A stretch of 37,681 nucleotides of DNA, taken from assembly GCF_002072155.1 (NCBI RefSeq), contig NZ_BDIY01000027.1, forward strand, positions 1 through 37,681, written 5' to 3'. Position numbers and translations under genes: made by a program. The notes under the pieces are model-generated. The model worked only from the letters and a program-made list of their open reading frames with translations. It had not been told where the DNA came from and made no database searches. Position 1 is the first letter of the stretch; every line of letters starts with the position of its first letter. Below, piece after piece: positions 25,250 to 32,928 of the stretch. The DNA is from Roseovarius sp. A-2. Lineage in GTDB: Bacteria; Pseudomonadota; Alphaproteobacteria; Rhodobacterales; Rhodobacteraceae.

Positions 25250-26750
25250 CTTCGGTCCTCTCGGTTTTGGAATTTTTCTTCAGATGGGCGCGCACCGCCC
25301 AGCCGATGGATAAGACAGCCGCCACCAGAAACAGCAGGCTGATGGGCCGCGTGAGAAATAGCGTCGGATCACTGTCAGTCATCAGTGCCCGACGCAGGTT
25401 GGTCTCAGCAATGGGACCAAGGATCACGCCCAGCACCAAGGGGGCCAGCGAGTAGCCCAAGGCGCGCAAGGTGTAGCCCGCGACCCCTATGAACCCGAGC
25501 AGATAGAGATCGGTAACCCGGTTATTCAGCGCGAAGGAACCTACGACGCAGCAGGTCATCACCACTGGCACGATCAGCCATTTGGGCACCGACGCCACGC
25601 GCAGGAACACCCGCATCGACAGGACCGAGACCACCAGCATCATCAATGAGGCCACGGCCATGGCGATGAACATGCCGTACACCAGATCGCCGTGATCCAT
25701 GATCAGACGCGGGCCCACGGAAATTCCGTGCACCATAAGCGAGGCCATCAGAATCGCATCCACGGCCGAGCCGGGAATGCCCAGCCCGATGAGCGGAATC
25801 AGCCCGCCGCCGGCGGTGGCACTGTTGCCGGCCTCGGAGGCGACGACCCCGTCGGGATTGCCGTTGCCGAACTCCTCGGGCGTTTTGGAGGCGCGTTTGG
25901 CCTGATCATAGGCGACGAGGTTGGCAATCGATCCGCCCGCGCCCGGCAGCGCACCGATCAGCACGCCGACCAGCGAAGACCGCAACAGGTTCACCGGGCG
26001 CATCAGCACCTCTTTCATCACCTTCCAAGTCTGGAAGTCGATGGTGCCAGTGACGAGCGCATTGCCGGAACGGACCGATATGGAATCCTCAACTTCGGAA
26101 ACCAACTGCGAGATCGCAAAAATGCCGATCAGTACCACGAGGAAAGGCAGCCCTGCCTGCAGCATCTCGATACCGAAGTCGAAACGCGGGCGGCCCATGA
26201 TCGGATCTGCGCCCACGGTAGAGATCGCCAACCCGATCAGCCCGGCAAGAATGCCACGGATCACGCTGTCGCCCACAAGGCTCGCCACAATGGTCAGGGC
26301 AAAGACGATGAGCGAGAAATACTCCCACGGCCCCAGTTTGACCGCGAACATCGCCAGCGGCGGAGCCGCGACGATCAGCACGATGGTCGACAGGATCGTG
26401 CCAAAGAACGACGCCCAGACCCCGAGCGACAGCGCCCGCCCAGGCTCACCTCGACGCGCCATCGGGAAGGCGTCGAAGGTGGTGGCGACGGAGGACGGCG
26501 TGCCAGGGATACCCAGAAGTGCCGCCGAGATCAGGCCGCCGGTATAGCCGCCGACATAGACCGAGAGCATCACCGCGATGCCCTGTAGGGGCTCCATCGA
26601 GAAGGTCAGCGGCAGGGTCAGCACGATGGCCATGGTCACGGTAAAACCCGGAATCGCGGCCGCGATGATGCCCGCAATGGAGCCTGCCAGCATGTAGGTC
26701 AGCGTCGAGAGGGTGAAGATCTGGGAGAACCCGGAAAGGAAATCTTCCAT
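25233..26750 (-). CDS. tctA: Tripartite tricarboxylate transporter large permease TctA
   Basis: This 505 aa permease is the channel-forming subunit of a TTT importer. It begins MEDFLSGFSQIFTLSTLTYM and has about 11-12 hydrophobic helices. The conserved glycine/proline-rich repeats are GIIAAAIPGFTVTMAIVLTLPLTF near the N-terminus and GALPGAGGSIANLVAYDQAKR in the middle, the two TctA signature regions. Start is the ATG at 26748-26750, one base after the tctB stop. It ends inside the GGT-family gene by 17 bp. Confidence 0.95.
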   Translation of the reverse strand: MEDFLSGFSQIFTLSTLTYMLAGSIAGIIAAAIPGFTVTMAIVLTLPLTFSMEPLQGIAVMLSVYVGGYTGGLISAALLGIPGTPSSVATTFDAFPMARRGEPGRALSLGVWASFFGTILSTIVLIVAAPPLAMFAVKLGPWEYFSLIVFALTIVASLVGDSVIRGILAGLIGLAISTVGADPIMGRPRFDFGIEMLQAGLPFLVVLIGIFAISQLVSEVEDSISVRSGNALVTGTIDFQTWKVMKEVLMRPVNLLRSSLVGVLIGALPGAGGSIANLVAYDQAKRASKTPEEFGNGNPDGVVASEAGNSATAGGGLIPLIGLGIPGSAVDAILMASLMVHGISVGPRLIMDHGDLVYGMFIAMAVASLMMLVVSVLSMRVFLRVASVPKWLIVPVVMTCCVVGSFALNNRVTDLYLLGFIGVAGYTLRALGYSLAPLVLGVILGPIAETNLRRALMTDSDPTLFLTRPISLLFLVAAVLSIGWAVRAHLKKNSKTERTEDASAS

Positions 26751-26751
26751 A

Positions 26752-27267
26752 TCAGTTGCCTCCCCGCGGCAGGAACACGTTGAACACTTCGGCAAAAAGC
26801 CAGTTCAGGCCAAAGGAGAACACGGTGGCCACGATGGTCGCAATGAGCAGGGTCTTCCATCCGCGCGGCATCAGCGCCAGTTCGAGGCCGAAAATGAAAA
26901 CAAAGCTGGCGATGGAGAAGCCCAGCATGGGCAGCACCACGATATAGGCCCCAAGCGCCGCAAGAACGACGAAGATCAGATGGCGACGGCGCGCCCAGGC
27001 AACCGCCTCGCACACGAACCGACCATAGGCGGCACTGGGCAACTTGCGTAGCGCGTCAATGATTGCGACCACTGACATTAGCATCAGGGCGCCAAAAACC
27101 ATCTTTGGAAACGCCCCCGCACCAAGGCTCTCGAACCGGGAAGCCGGGATCGCCATGGCTGTGACAAACAGCCCGGCCGAAGCGAGCAGAATGAGAATAT
27201 AGCTCAGGAGGCGGGCTGTTTCGCCCGCCTCCTGAGCACGGGCTTGGGGCGTCACCTTGTCGGTCAC
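26752..27267 (-). CDS. tctB: Tripartite tricarboxylate transporter small permease TctB
   Basis: This 171 aa membrane protein with four hydrophobic segments is the expected size and topology for TctB. It begins MTDKVTPQARAQEAGETARL. The conserved central part has FPKMVFGALMLMSVVAIIDA and the last helices FSFGLNWLFAEVFNVFLP. It overlaps tctC by 4 bp and meets tctA with a 1-bp gap, so all three are translated together. TctB assignment rests mainly on position and topology, as this subunit is poorly conserved. Confidence 0.9.
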   Translation of the reverse strand: MTDKVTPQARAQEAGETARLLSYILILLASAGLFVTAMAIPASRFESLGAGAFPKMVFGALMLMSVVAIIDALRKLPSAAYGRFVCEAVAWARRRHLIFVVLAALGAYIVVLPMLGFSIASFVFIFGLELALMPRGWKTLLIATIVATVFSFGLNWLFAEVFNVFLPRGGN

Positions 27268-28211
27268 TGCGCGAGAACCTGCGACAGAGACTTCACAGTC
27301 GCGTCCAGCTTTTCAAGATAGGCGTGGTAGCCATCCTGGCCGCGGAACATCACCGACGCGCCGGCATTGTTGGTCTGCTCGACATAGGTCTCGTCCTGCG
27401 ACAGTGCCTGCAGGGCCGCTTCCATCTTGTCGCGCGCTTCCTGGGGGGTGCCCTTGGGCATGACGATGCCGCGTGTCACGTTCAGTTCCAGATCAGCACC
27501 CAGTTCCATGAAGGTCGGCACATCCGGTGTTTCTTCGACCCGCTCGGGCGAACCGACGGCGAGGAATGCAAGGTCGCCGCTTTCGACGAATTGCAAAGAA
27601 GAGGAAATGTCGCCGATCGCTGCGTCGAGATTGCCGCCAACCAGCGCGCGGACACGCTCGCCAGTGCCTTCATAGCCGACATAGGAGAACTGAATGTCAA
27701 AGGCCTGCTCGATCATCGCCGCATGCAGGTGCGGCACACCACCCAGAGTCACGCCGATGGTGATCTCACCGGGGTTTTCCTTGGCGTAGCTGACGAATTC
27801 TTCGAAATTACCATAGTCGTCGGTGGGGTGCACAACGAGATACTGTGGCGAGGCGGTCATCAGCGCGATCGGCTCAAAATCGTCCCATGCCAGATCGGTG
27901 ATGCCGGTCTCTGTCGCCACCAGCAATCCTTCGTGGACCTGGCTGATGGTATAGCCGTCGGCCTTGCGGCGCGAGGCTTCGCGCAGACCCACGGTACCGC
28001 CGACACCCGGCATGTTGATGATCGGCAGTTCGACGCCCAGATGCGGCTCGATATTGCCCGCGACCAGACGCATCAGCGTGTCCGAGCCGCCACCGGGCGA
28101 CCAAGGCACAATGAACTCAACTGGGCGTTCGGGGTAGCCCTGCGCGGCCAGTGGCGCAGCGCTCAGGGTGGCAGCGGCGCAAAGGGCAGCAAAGCCCGTA
28201 CGAAAAAACAT
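27264..28211 (-). CDS. tctC: Tripartite tricarboxylate transporter binding protein TctC (Bug family)
   Basis: This 315 aa periplasmic receptor has a signal peptide (MFFRTGFAALCAAATLSAAP, cut around residue 23). The Bug-family opening YPERPVEFIVPWSPGGGSDT and later GVGGTVGLREASRRKADGYT and GGVPHLHAAMIEQAF segments follow. Bug proteins bind carboxylates such as citrate, glutamate, nicotinate or phthalates through two loops; the ligand cannot be read here. First gene of the operon, with GAGGGAG just upstream, divergent from the LysR gene. It delivers ligand to TctAB. Confidence 0.95.
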   Translation of the reverse strand: MFFRTGFAALCAAATLSAAPLAAQGYPERPVEFIVPWSPGGGSDTLMRLVAGNIEPHLGVELPIINMPGVGGTVGLREASRRKADGYTISQVHEGLLVATETGITDLAWDDFEPIALMTASPQYLVVHPTDDYGNFEEFVSYAKENPGEITIGVTLGGVPHLHAAMIEQAFDIQFSYVGYEGTGERVRALVGGNLDAAIGDISSSLQFVESGDLAFLAVGSPERVEETPDVPTFMELGADLELNVTRGIVMPKGTPQEARDKMEAALQALSQDETYVEQTNNAGASVMFRGQDGYHAYLEKLDATVKSLSQVLAQ

Positions 28212-28299
28212 TCAATATCTCCCTCATGATGAGCGCATTCGCCCGGATCTGGTTATGGGGCCGAACCTTAACAGAAGAGAAACAGTAAAAAAGCGCGTA

Positions 28300-28322
28300 T
28301 TTCTTGCCATCAAAGCAAGAAA
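28300..28322. promoter_or_regulatory. Inverted-repeat operator for the divergent LysR regulator
   Basis: TTTCTTGC (28300-28307) and GCAAGAAA (28315-28322) are perfect 8-bp arms with a 7-bp spacer. The inner CTTGC-N7-GCAAG has the size and dyad form of a LysR-type recognition site. It sits 16 bp before the LysR start and 89 bp before tctC, where one dimer pair could repress lysR and activate tctCBA. The rest of 28212-28337 shows no strong -35/-10 pair. Confidence 0.75.
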
Positions 28323-28337
28323 ATCTTAACTTATGGC

Positions 28338-29210
28338 ATGGACACCCGGCAACTCGAAACTCTCCTGGCAATCGTACACCACGGCGGCTTTGCTGCGGCT
28401 TCGCGGGCCGTCAACCTCACCGCCTCGGCGGTGAGCCAACAGGTTGTCGCGCTTGAACAGGAACTTGGAGCCACGCTGTTTGACCGCTCGCGGCGGCCGC
28501 CGGCGCTGACCTCGAAAGGAGCCGAAATGGTGCGGACGGCCCGCACCATCCTCCAACTGGCCAATGCGGCGAAATCGGCTGCCGAAGGTGGAGAAGTGCG
28601 CGGCACCCTGGCGATTGGCTCGCTGCGGACCTGCGCGCAATCGCTGATGCCGGTGGCAATCGCCAGCCTGCATGAGCGCTACCCGGACCTTTCGTTTCGG
28701 CTGCGGATCGGCATGTCGGAGGAATTGATGCGCGAGGTCGCGGCGGGCCAGCTTGATACCGCACTGGTCGCCGATCACGTTGCCGTCCCGCTGACCCTGC
28801 GCTGGACCGAGGTGCTGAATGAACCTCTGGCCCTACTGATCCCGCCCGGCATAGACGCCCGCGCCACCGAGGATGTGCTGCACCAAGTGCCCTATGTGCG
28901 CTACCAAACGCGCGTTCCACTCGCCCGTCAGATCGACACCGAGATCGCCCGTTTCGGCGCGGAGCCTGCGCAGATCATCACCGTCAATACCATGGCGGCG
29001 GTGATCGGCTGTGTGCAGGTGGGGCTGGGTTTCGCGGTGGTGCCCTCGGTCACTTTGCAGGATATCGTTCCCGGCAGCCTGCGCTGGCTGCCCTTCGGCT
29101 CGCCGCCGATTCGCCGACGTCTGGGATTGGTGCACAGCCCGCATTCCGACCGCAGTGAAGTACTGGGCGCACTGAGCAAAGAGCTTGCCGAGCGTGGTGC
29201 GGCCTTGTAG
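28338..29210 (+). CDS. LysR-family transcriptional regulator
   Basis: This 290 aa LysR-type regulator has an N-terminal winged HTH (MDTRQLETLLAIVHHGGFAA, SASAVSQQVVALEQELGATL region) within residues 1-60. A linker helix and a two-lobe effector domain follow from about residue 90 (GTLAIGSLRTCAQSLMPVAI). The C-terminal part VQVGLGFAVVPSVTLQDIVP is the usual lobe return. It is divergent from tctC, the standard layout for a regulator of its neighbour's operon, and the effector is probably the imported compound. It ends 12 bp before mobile-element debris. Confidence 0.93.
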   Translation: MDTRQLETLLAIVHHGGFAAASRAVNLTASAVSQQVVALEQELGATLFDRSRRPPALTSKGAEMVRTARTILQLANAAKSAAEGGEVRGTLAIGSLRTCAQSLMPVAIASLHERYPDLSFRLRIGMSEELMREVAAGQLDTALVADHVAVPLTLRWTEVLNEPLALLIPPGIDARATEDVLHQVPYVRYQTRVPLARQIDTEIARFGAEPAQIITVNTMAAVIGCVQVGLGFAVVPSVTLQDIVPGSLRWLPFGSPPIRRRLGLVHSPHSDRSEVLGALSKELAERGAAL

Positions 29211-29218
29211 CGGCCTGG

Positions 29219-29405
29219 ATGCCGGACGCGGCGCATGAAGCGATGCGCGACCTGGTCCGGCACGGGCAACCGCGATGAAGGTGCTCAATAAGGCACGCCA
29301 GCATCTGCAGGGTTTCCTGTTGCGCCACGGTTGCGTCTATCCCGGGAAGAAGGGCTGGACCAAGGCATACTGGCGCGGGCCCATCCGGCGCGACCTTCGA
29401 ACGAA
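29219..29405 (+). mobile_element. IS110-family transposase fragment
   Basis: DAAHEAMRDLVR in one frame and KVLNKARQHLQGFLLRHGCV, YPGKKGWTKAY in another belong to the middle of an IS110-type transposase (FLLRHG and KKGWTKAY are typical). A frameshift near 29260 joins them and both ends are missing. It begins 12 bp after the LysR stop. Not functional. Family call by memory. Confidence 0.7.
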
Positions 29406-29541
29406 GAATGCCGCGGGAGAGACCACCGAACCAGTCAGCTCACACCGCGATCATGGGGTCTAAAGCATTTCTGCAAAAACTTGAATCGGGGGGGGCCTCG
29501 GCTGTGCTGGCTGTGATTCCTTCTGTTTGGGAGGATGGATC

Positions 29542-29810
29542 ATGTCAGCACCATTGCCGAAGGCGCTCCGGGCGCGGTTTCAACGGTATATCGGAGAGGG
29601 TTTGAGTGGACGAGCAGCGGCGTTGCGGCTGAAGCTTTCGCCGGCCACGGGCGCAAGATGGGCACAGATGATCCGGACGCGCGGCCATGCCGATCCTGCG
29701 CCTCAAGGTCGTCCGTGAGGCCGCGGCAAGCTGGCACCTTACCGGCCGTTTTTCGAGGAACTGATCGCGCAGGATCCGGATATCACGCTCTTCGAGCTGC
29801 GTGATGCGCT
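29542..29810 (+). mobile_element. IS630-family transposase 5' fragment
   Basis: The frame MSAPLPKALRARFQRYIGEG then LSGRAAALRLKLSPATGARW is the HTH start of IS630-type transposases. A stop TGA at 29716-29718 interrupts it, then GKLAPYRPFFEELIAQDPDI and TLFELRDAL continue in frame until the sequence switches to phage terminase at about 29810. The catalytic DDE domain is absent. A good ribosome site (GGAGGATGGATC) precedes the ATG. Confidence 0.85.
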
Positions 29811-31064
29811 CTGGGGGGCATCTCATGGGCAAGATTGCCCCCCAGCCCAAGCGCGAAATCATCTTTGCGGCGCGCAACCGCGACCAAGCCAAGACGGCTT
29901 TCGGGTTCCTCTTGGGGTTCATCGAGGGCTTGCCAGAGGATGAGCAAGAGCAATTCACGATCCGGCGCGGCTCTAAGCTGGAAGTGGAAACGGCTGAGAA
30001 TGGCGGCGGTCTGGCACGGGTTATCGCGGCGGATGGCAAGTCCATTCTTGGCGGTGCCCCGACGCTGGCAATCCTTGATGAGCGGGCCGCTTGGGAAAGA
30101 GAAAAGGGCGATGCGTTGGAAAACGCTGTCCTGTCCGGTCTGGGCAAGCGGGATGGCCGCGCCCTGATTATCAGCACCAGTGCGCCGGATGATGCGAACA
30201 CGTTTAGCCGCTGGTTAGATGAGCCGCCCCCCGGCACCTATGTGCAGGAACATCGCCCGGACCCCGGATTGCCCCCTGACGATCTGGCAAGCCTTCTGGT
30301 GGCCAATCCCGGCGCGGCTGAGGGCATCGGGCCGTCTGCGGAATGGCTGACGGCTCAGGCGCGGCGGGCGATTGCGCGGGGCGGCTCTGCCCTGTCCAGT
30401 TTCCGCAACCTCAATCGGAATGAGCGGGTGGCGTCTGATAACCGTTCGGTGCTGCTGACGGTGGACGAATGGCTTGCCTGCGAGGTGGCCCCCGATGATC
30501 TGCCCCGGCGTGACGGGCCGGTTGGAATGTGTGGGGGCCTTCCCCTGCAATCCGGGCCTTGCGGATCGTGGCCAAGCTGACGGCGTGTCGCATCGCTATG
30601 TCGAAATGTCCGACCGGGGCGAACTGGTGAAGATGGGTGACACGACCGTGCCCGTTGGCCGGTTCCTTGCCAGCGTTGTCGAGCGGTTGAACGGGCAGGC
30701 CCCGGCGGCAATCGCGGGTGACAGGTTCCGCCATGCTGAGTTTTTGGAAGCCCTGCGGGATGCTGGCCTTGATCGGGTGCCGTTCATCTGGCGCGGGTTC
30801 GGATGGAAAGACGGCTCTGAGGACATAGAGCGGACCCGGCGCGCGGTGTTCGAGGGGCAGGTGCGCACGGTGCCGTCGCTCTTGCTGCGCTCTGCGTTCG
30901 CGGGCGCGATCACGCTGGTGGACCCGGCGGGCAATCATAAATTGGCGGCTGGACGTAGCACGGGGCGGGTGGACCCCGTGGCCGCGACCTTTGTGGCCGT
31001 CGCTCAGGGGCAGCGCATGAAACGCGCGCCCGCAATCTCAGGGGGGCGCATGGCATGGGCATGA
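29811..31064 (+). pseudogene. Decayed phage terminase large subunit
   Basis: The first part reads PKREIIFAARNRDQAKTAFG, a Walker-B-like PTLAILDERAAWE, and LIISTSAPDDANTF, the ATPase half of a TerL packaging motor. The Walker A region is missing because the IS630 fragment replaces the 5' end. At 30519-30523 the sensible frame changes and, by comparison with family proteins, some 20-30 residues at the start of the nuclease domain are lost. The second frame (RLECVGAFP, VSHRYVEMSDRGELVKMG, WRGFGWKDGSEDIERTRRAV) continues to a natural end at 31064. Two partial frames overlap; no working TerL can be made. Confidence 0.82.
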
Positions 31065-31552
31065 TCGAAACGGCATCGCGGATTATCAAGAGGTTCGGGC
31101 AGATGGGCACGTTTGCTCGGCCCGGTGCAGACGGTGGAACGCCTTGGGCACCGGAACCGGGCGAACCGACATATCACACGGCAACCGTGGCCGTGGTGGC
31201 CTATGAACAGGAGCACCGCGACGGGACGCTTATTCAGGCGAATGACCTGCGGGTGCTGGTGTCTGTCGAGGGCTTGGACATTGTGCCGAACTTGGCGGAT
31301 CGGCTGACCATTGGCGGGGTTGAGTATTCAATTGCGAATGTCACGCCGCTGGACGCCACAAAGCCCGGCAAGAGCTGGCTTGTGCACCCAGACTGGTTGG
31401 CGCTCTTCGAGGATCAAATCCGTCCTCTGGGGATCGGGACGCATTTCGGTAATTTCAGTGAAGCCGCCGGCGCATCCTATCGAGCATTGGCGGACGGTGA
31501 TGCGGCCGCGAGATCCTGGGCTCGGATGCGTGCGTCGATCAGCGCGAATTAA
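31055..31552 (+). CDS. Chimeric ORF: phage head-tail protein N-terminus joined to an unknown C-terminus
   Basis: The 165 aa frame starts MGMIETASRIIKRFGQMGTF and carries a phage head-tail joining type domain through NLADRLTIGGVEYSIANVTP (about residues 1-106). From about residue 110 (SWLVHPDWLALFEDQIRPLG, then HFGNFSEAAGASYRALADGD) the sequence no longer fits that family and looks like the 3' end of a different, cytosolic protein I cannot name. The frame overlaps the terminase end by 10 bp as in prophages, but portal, protease and capsid genes that belong between are absent. It is probably a deletion junction; expression is doubtful. Confidence 0.55.
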   Translation: MGMIETASRIIKRFGQMGTFARPGADGGTPWAPEPGEPTYHTATVAVVAYEQEHRDGTLIQANDLRVLVSVEGLDIVPNLADRLTIGGVEYSIANVTPLDATKPGKSWLVHPDWLALFEDQIRPLGIGTHFGNFSEAAGASYRALADGDAAARSWARMRASISAN

Positions 31553-31583
31553 AGATGCAGGCAGCCATCAAGCCAGGCTGTCT

Positions 31584-31623
31584 GATCGTTGCGGGGTCCT
31601 CTCGACGAAACCCCGCAACGATC
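31584..31623. terminator. Strong hairpin after the chimeric ORF
   Basis: A perfect 14-bp inverted repeat GATCGTTGCGGGGT (31584-31597) / ACCCCGCAACGATC (31610-31623) with a 12-base loop sits 31 bp after the stop at 31552. A T-tract is lacking on both sides. It may end the transcript of the host gene whose 3' end survives in the chimera. The rest of 31553-31917 has an open frame to 31895 with no recognisable family. Confidence 0.6.
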
Positions 31624-31917
31624 TTGGGCCAGTGAAGGGCCCTGACCCCCGCGGCTTCCTCCTTCCGAGGTTTGTCAACGTGGGCCGCCACCTCATGGCC
31701 GCCACCCTTGTGCCGCAGCCCACATCGAAAAACCTTCAGAGAGCGGTCTTTCGCTGCGGTTTGATCAAATGGCAGCTCTACTTGAAGAACCTGACGTTCG
31801 ATATTGATGATCAGGAGAAGCGCATGCTCTTTATAGATTTGTCAGCTGAGGGCTTGGACCAGCCTTTCGCCGCAAGCGGCTTCTGCGGCCAATAACATTC
31901 CAACTTGCTTGCGCAGG

Positions 31918-32724
31918 TCATGGGGAGGATGGTGTTGCCGCCAGAACAGCCAGGGCCTCTGCGTGCAGGGAAGCGCTGGCGGCGGCGATAACCTTGCCGT
32001 CCGATGCCAATGTGAGAGGCTCGCCTTGCCAGTCGGTGATCACACCACCCGCCCCTTCGATCACCGGGATGAGCGCCATGTAGTCATAGGGGTGCAAGTC
32101 CATCTCGAACAGCAAGTCAACATGGCCCGCGGCCAAAAGACCGTAGCCATAGCAATCGCCGCCGAACCGTCGCATGGCAGCCTTTTCCGATAGCTTCTCA
32201 AACTGCGCCAGTCCAGCGGCGTCGAAACTGTCCGGGCTGGTCGTGTAGAGGATCGCTTCGCCCAGGGCCGTTCGCCCACTGGTCTGGCAGGGCGTGCCGT
32301 TGAGTGTTGTGCGCTGGCCGCGCTGGCCGGTCCAGCGTTCGCCGGTAGGCGGAATCGAGATCACCCCGAGTTCTGGCGTGCCATCGGAGACGCAGGCGAT
32401 CAGCGTGCCGAAGGTGGGCATACCGGACATGAAGCTCTTGGTTCCATCAATCGGGTCGATGACCCAGATGAGCGAGGCCTCCAGTCGCGCGCTCTCCTGT
32501 TCCTCTCCCAGAATGCCGTGGGTCGGGAACGCTTGCATGATCTGTCGGCGCATTTCGGCCTCGATGGCGCGGTCGGCTTGCGTGACTGGCGAGGCGTCTT
32601 CCTTTGCCTCGATTTCCAGCGGCTTGCGGAAGTAGGTCATGGCCATGGCGTCCGTAACGTCAGCCAAACCTTCAGCGAACTGTGCGAGCCGGTCAGTTTC
32701 CGGAAAGGTCGAGAGAGACTGCAT
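31918..32724 (-). CDS. Inositol monophosphatase-family phosphatase (histidinol-phosphatase-like)
   Basis: This 268 aa Mg-dependent phosphatase has the metal motifs GEEQE at residues 73-77 and DPIDGTKSF at 90-98, with the second aspartate in HPYDYMALIPVIEGAGGVIT. The closest wording I recall is the HisN/histidinol-phosphatase branch, which often has broad activity on sugar and polyol phosphates. It is divergent from an ABC importer of phosphorylated or phosphonate compounds, so removing phosphate from the imported substrate is a reasonable guess. No his genes are nearby. It is a different subfamily from the cysQ-like protein at 5362. Confidence 0.88.
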   Translation of the reverse strand: MQSLSTFPETDRLAQFAEGLADVTDAMAMTYFRKPLEIEAKEDASPVTQADRAIEAEMRRQIMQAFPTHGILGEEQESARLEASLIWVIDPIDGTKSFMSGMPTFGTLIACVSDGTPELGVISIPPTGERWTGQRGQRTTLNGTPCQTSGRTALGEAILYTTSPDSFDAAGLAQFEKLSEKAAMRRFGGDCYGYGLLAAGHVDLLFEMDLHPYDYMALIPVIEGAGGVITDWQGEPLTLASDGKVIAAASASLHAEALAVLAATPSSP

Positions 32725-32928
32725 GACTTTTCCTCAAATGCGGGGAACGGCGGGCCGCGAACGTACGCTTTAGAAATTTATCGTAGACAAATGCCGCAAA
32801 AATGCAAGACTACACAAATAACCCCAGACTCGAATTCCATGTCGGGCACCAGAACGGACCATCGCAAGGGTCTGCAGTCTTCCGGATACAGGCCGGACCA
32901 ACAGAACCGAACCAACAAGGAGATCATC

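Noticed and set aside
31311..31895. Plus-strand ORF running through the 31.6-kb hairpin
   Set aside because: It begins in the shadow of the chimeric ORF and crosses the hairpin. The tail looks somewhat protein-like but matches nothing I know.
32725..32928. Possible DeoR operator (GTAG...CTAC with AAATGC repeats around 32780-32815)
   Set aside because: The arms are only 4 bp and the spacing does not match a known DeoR site; not enough to list as a feature.
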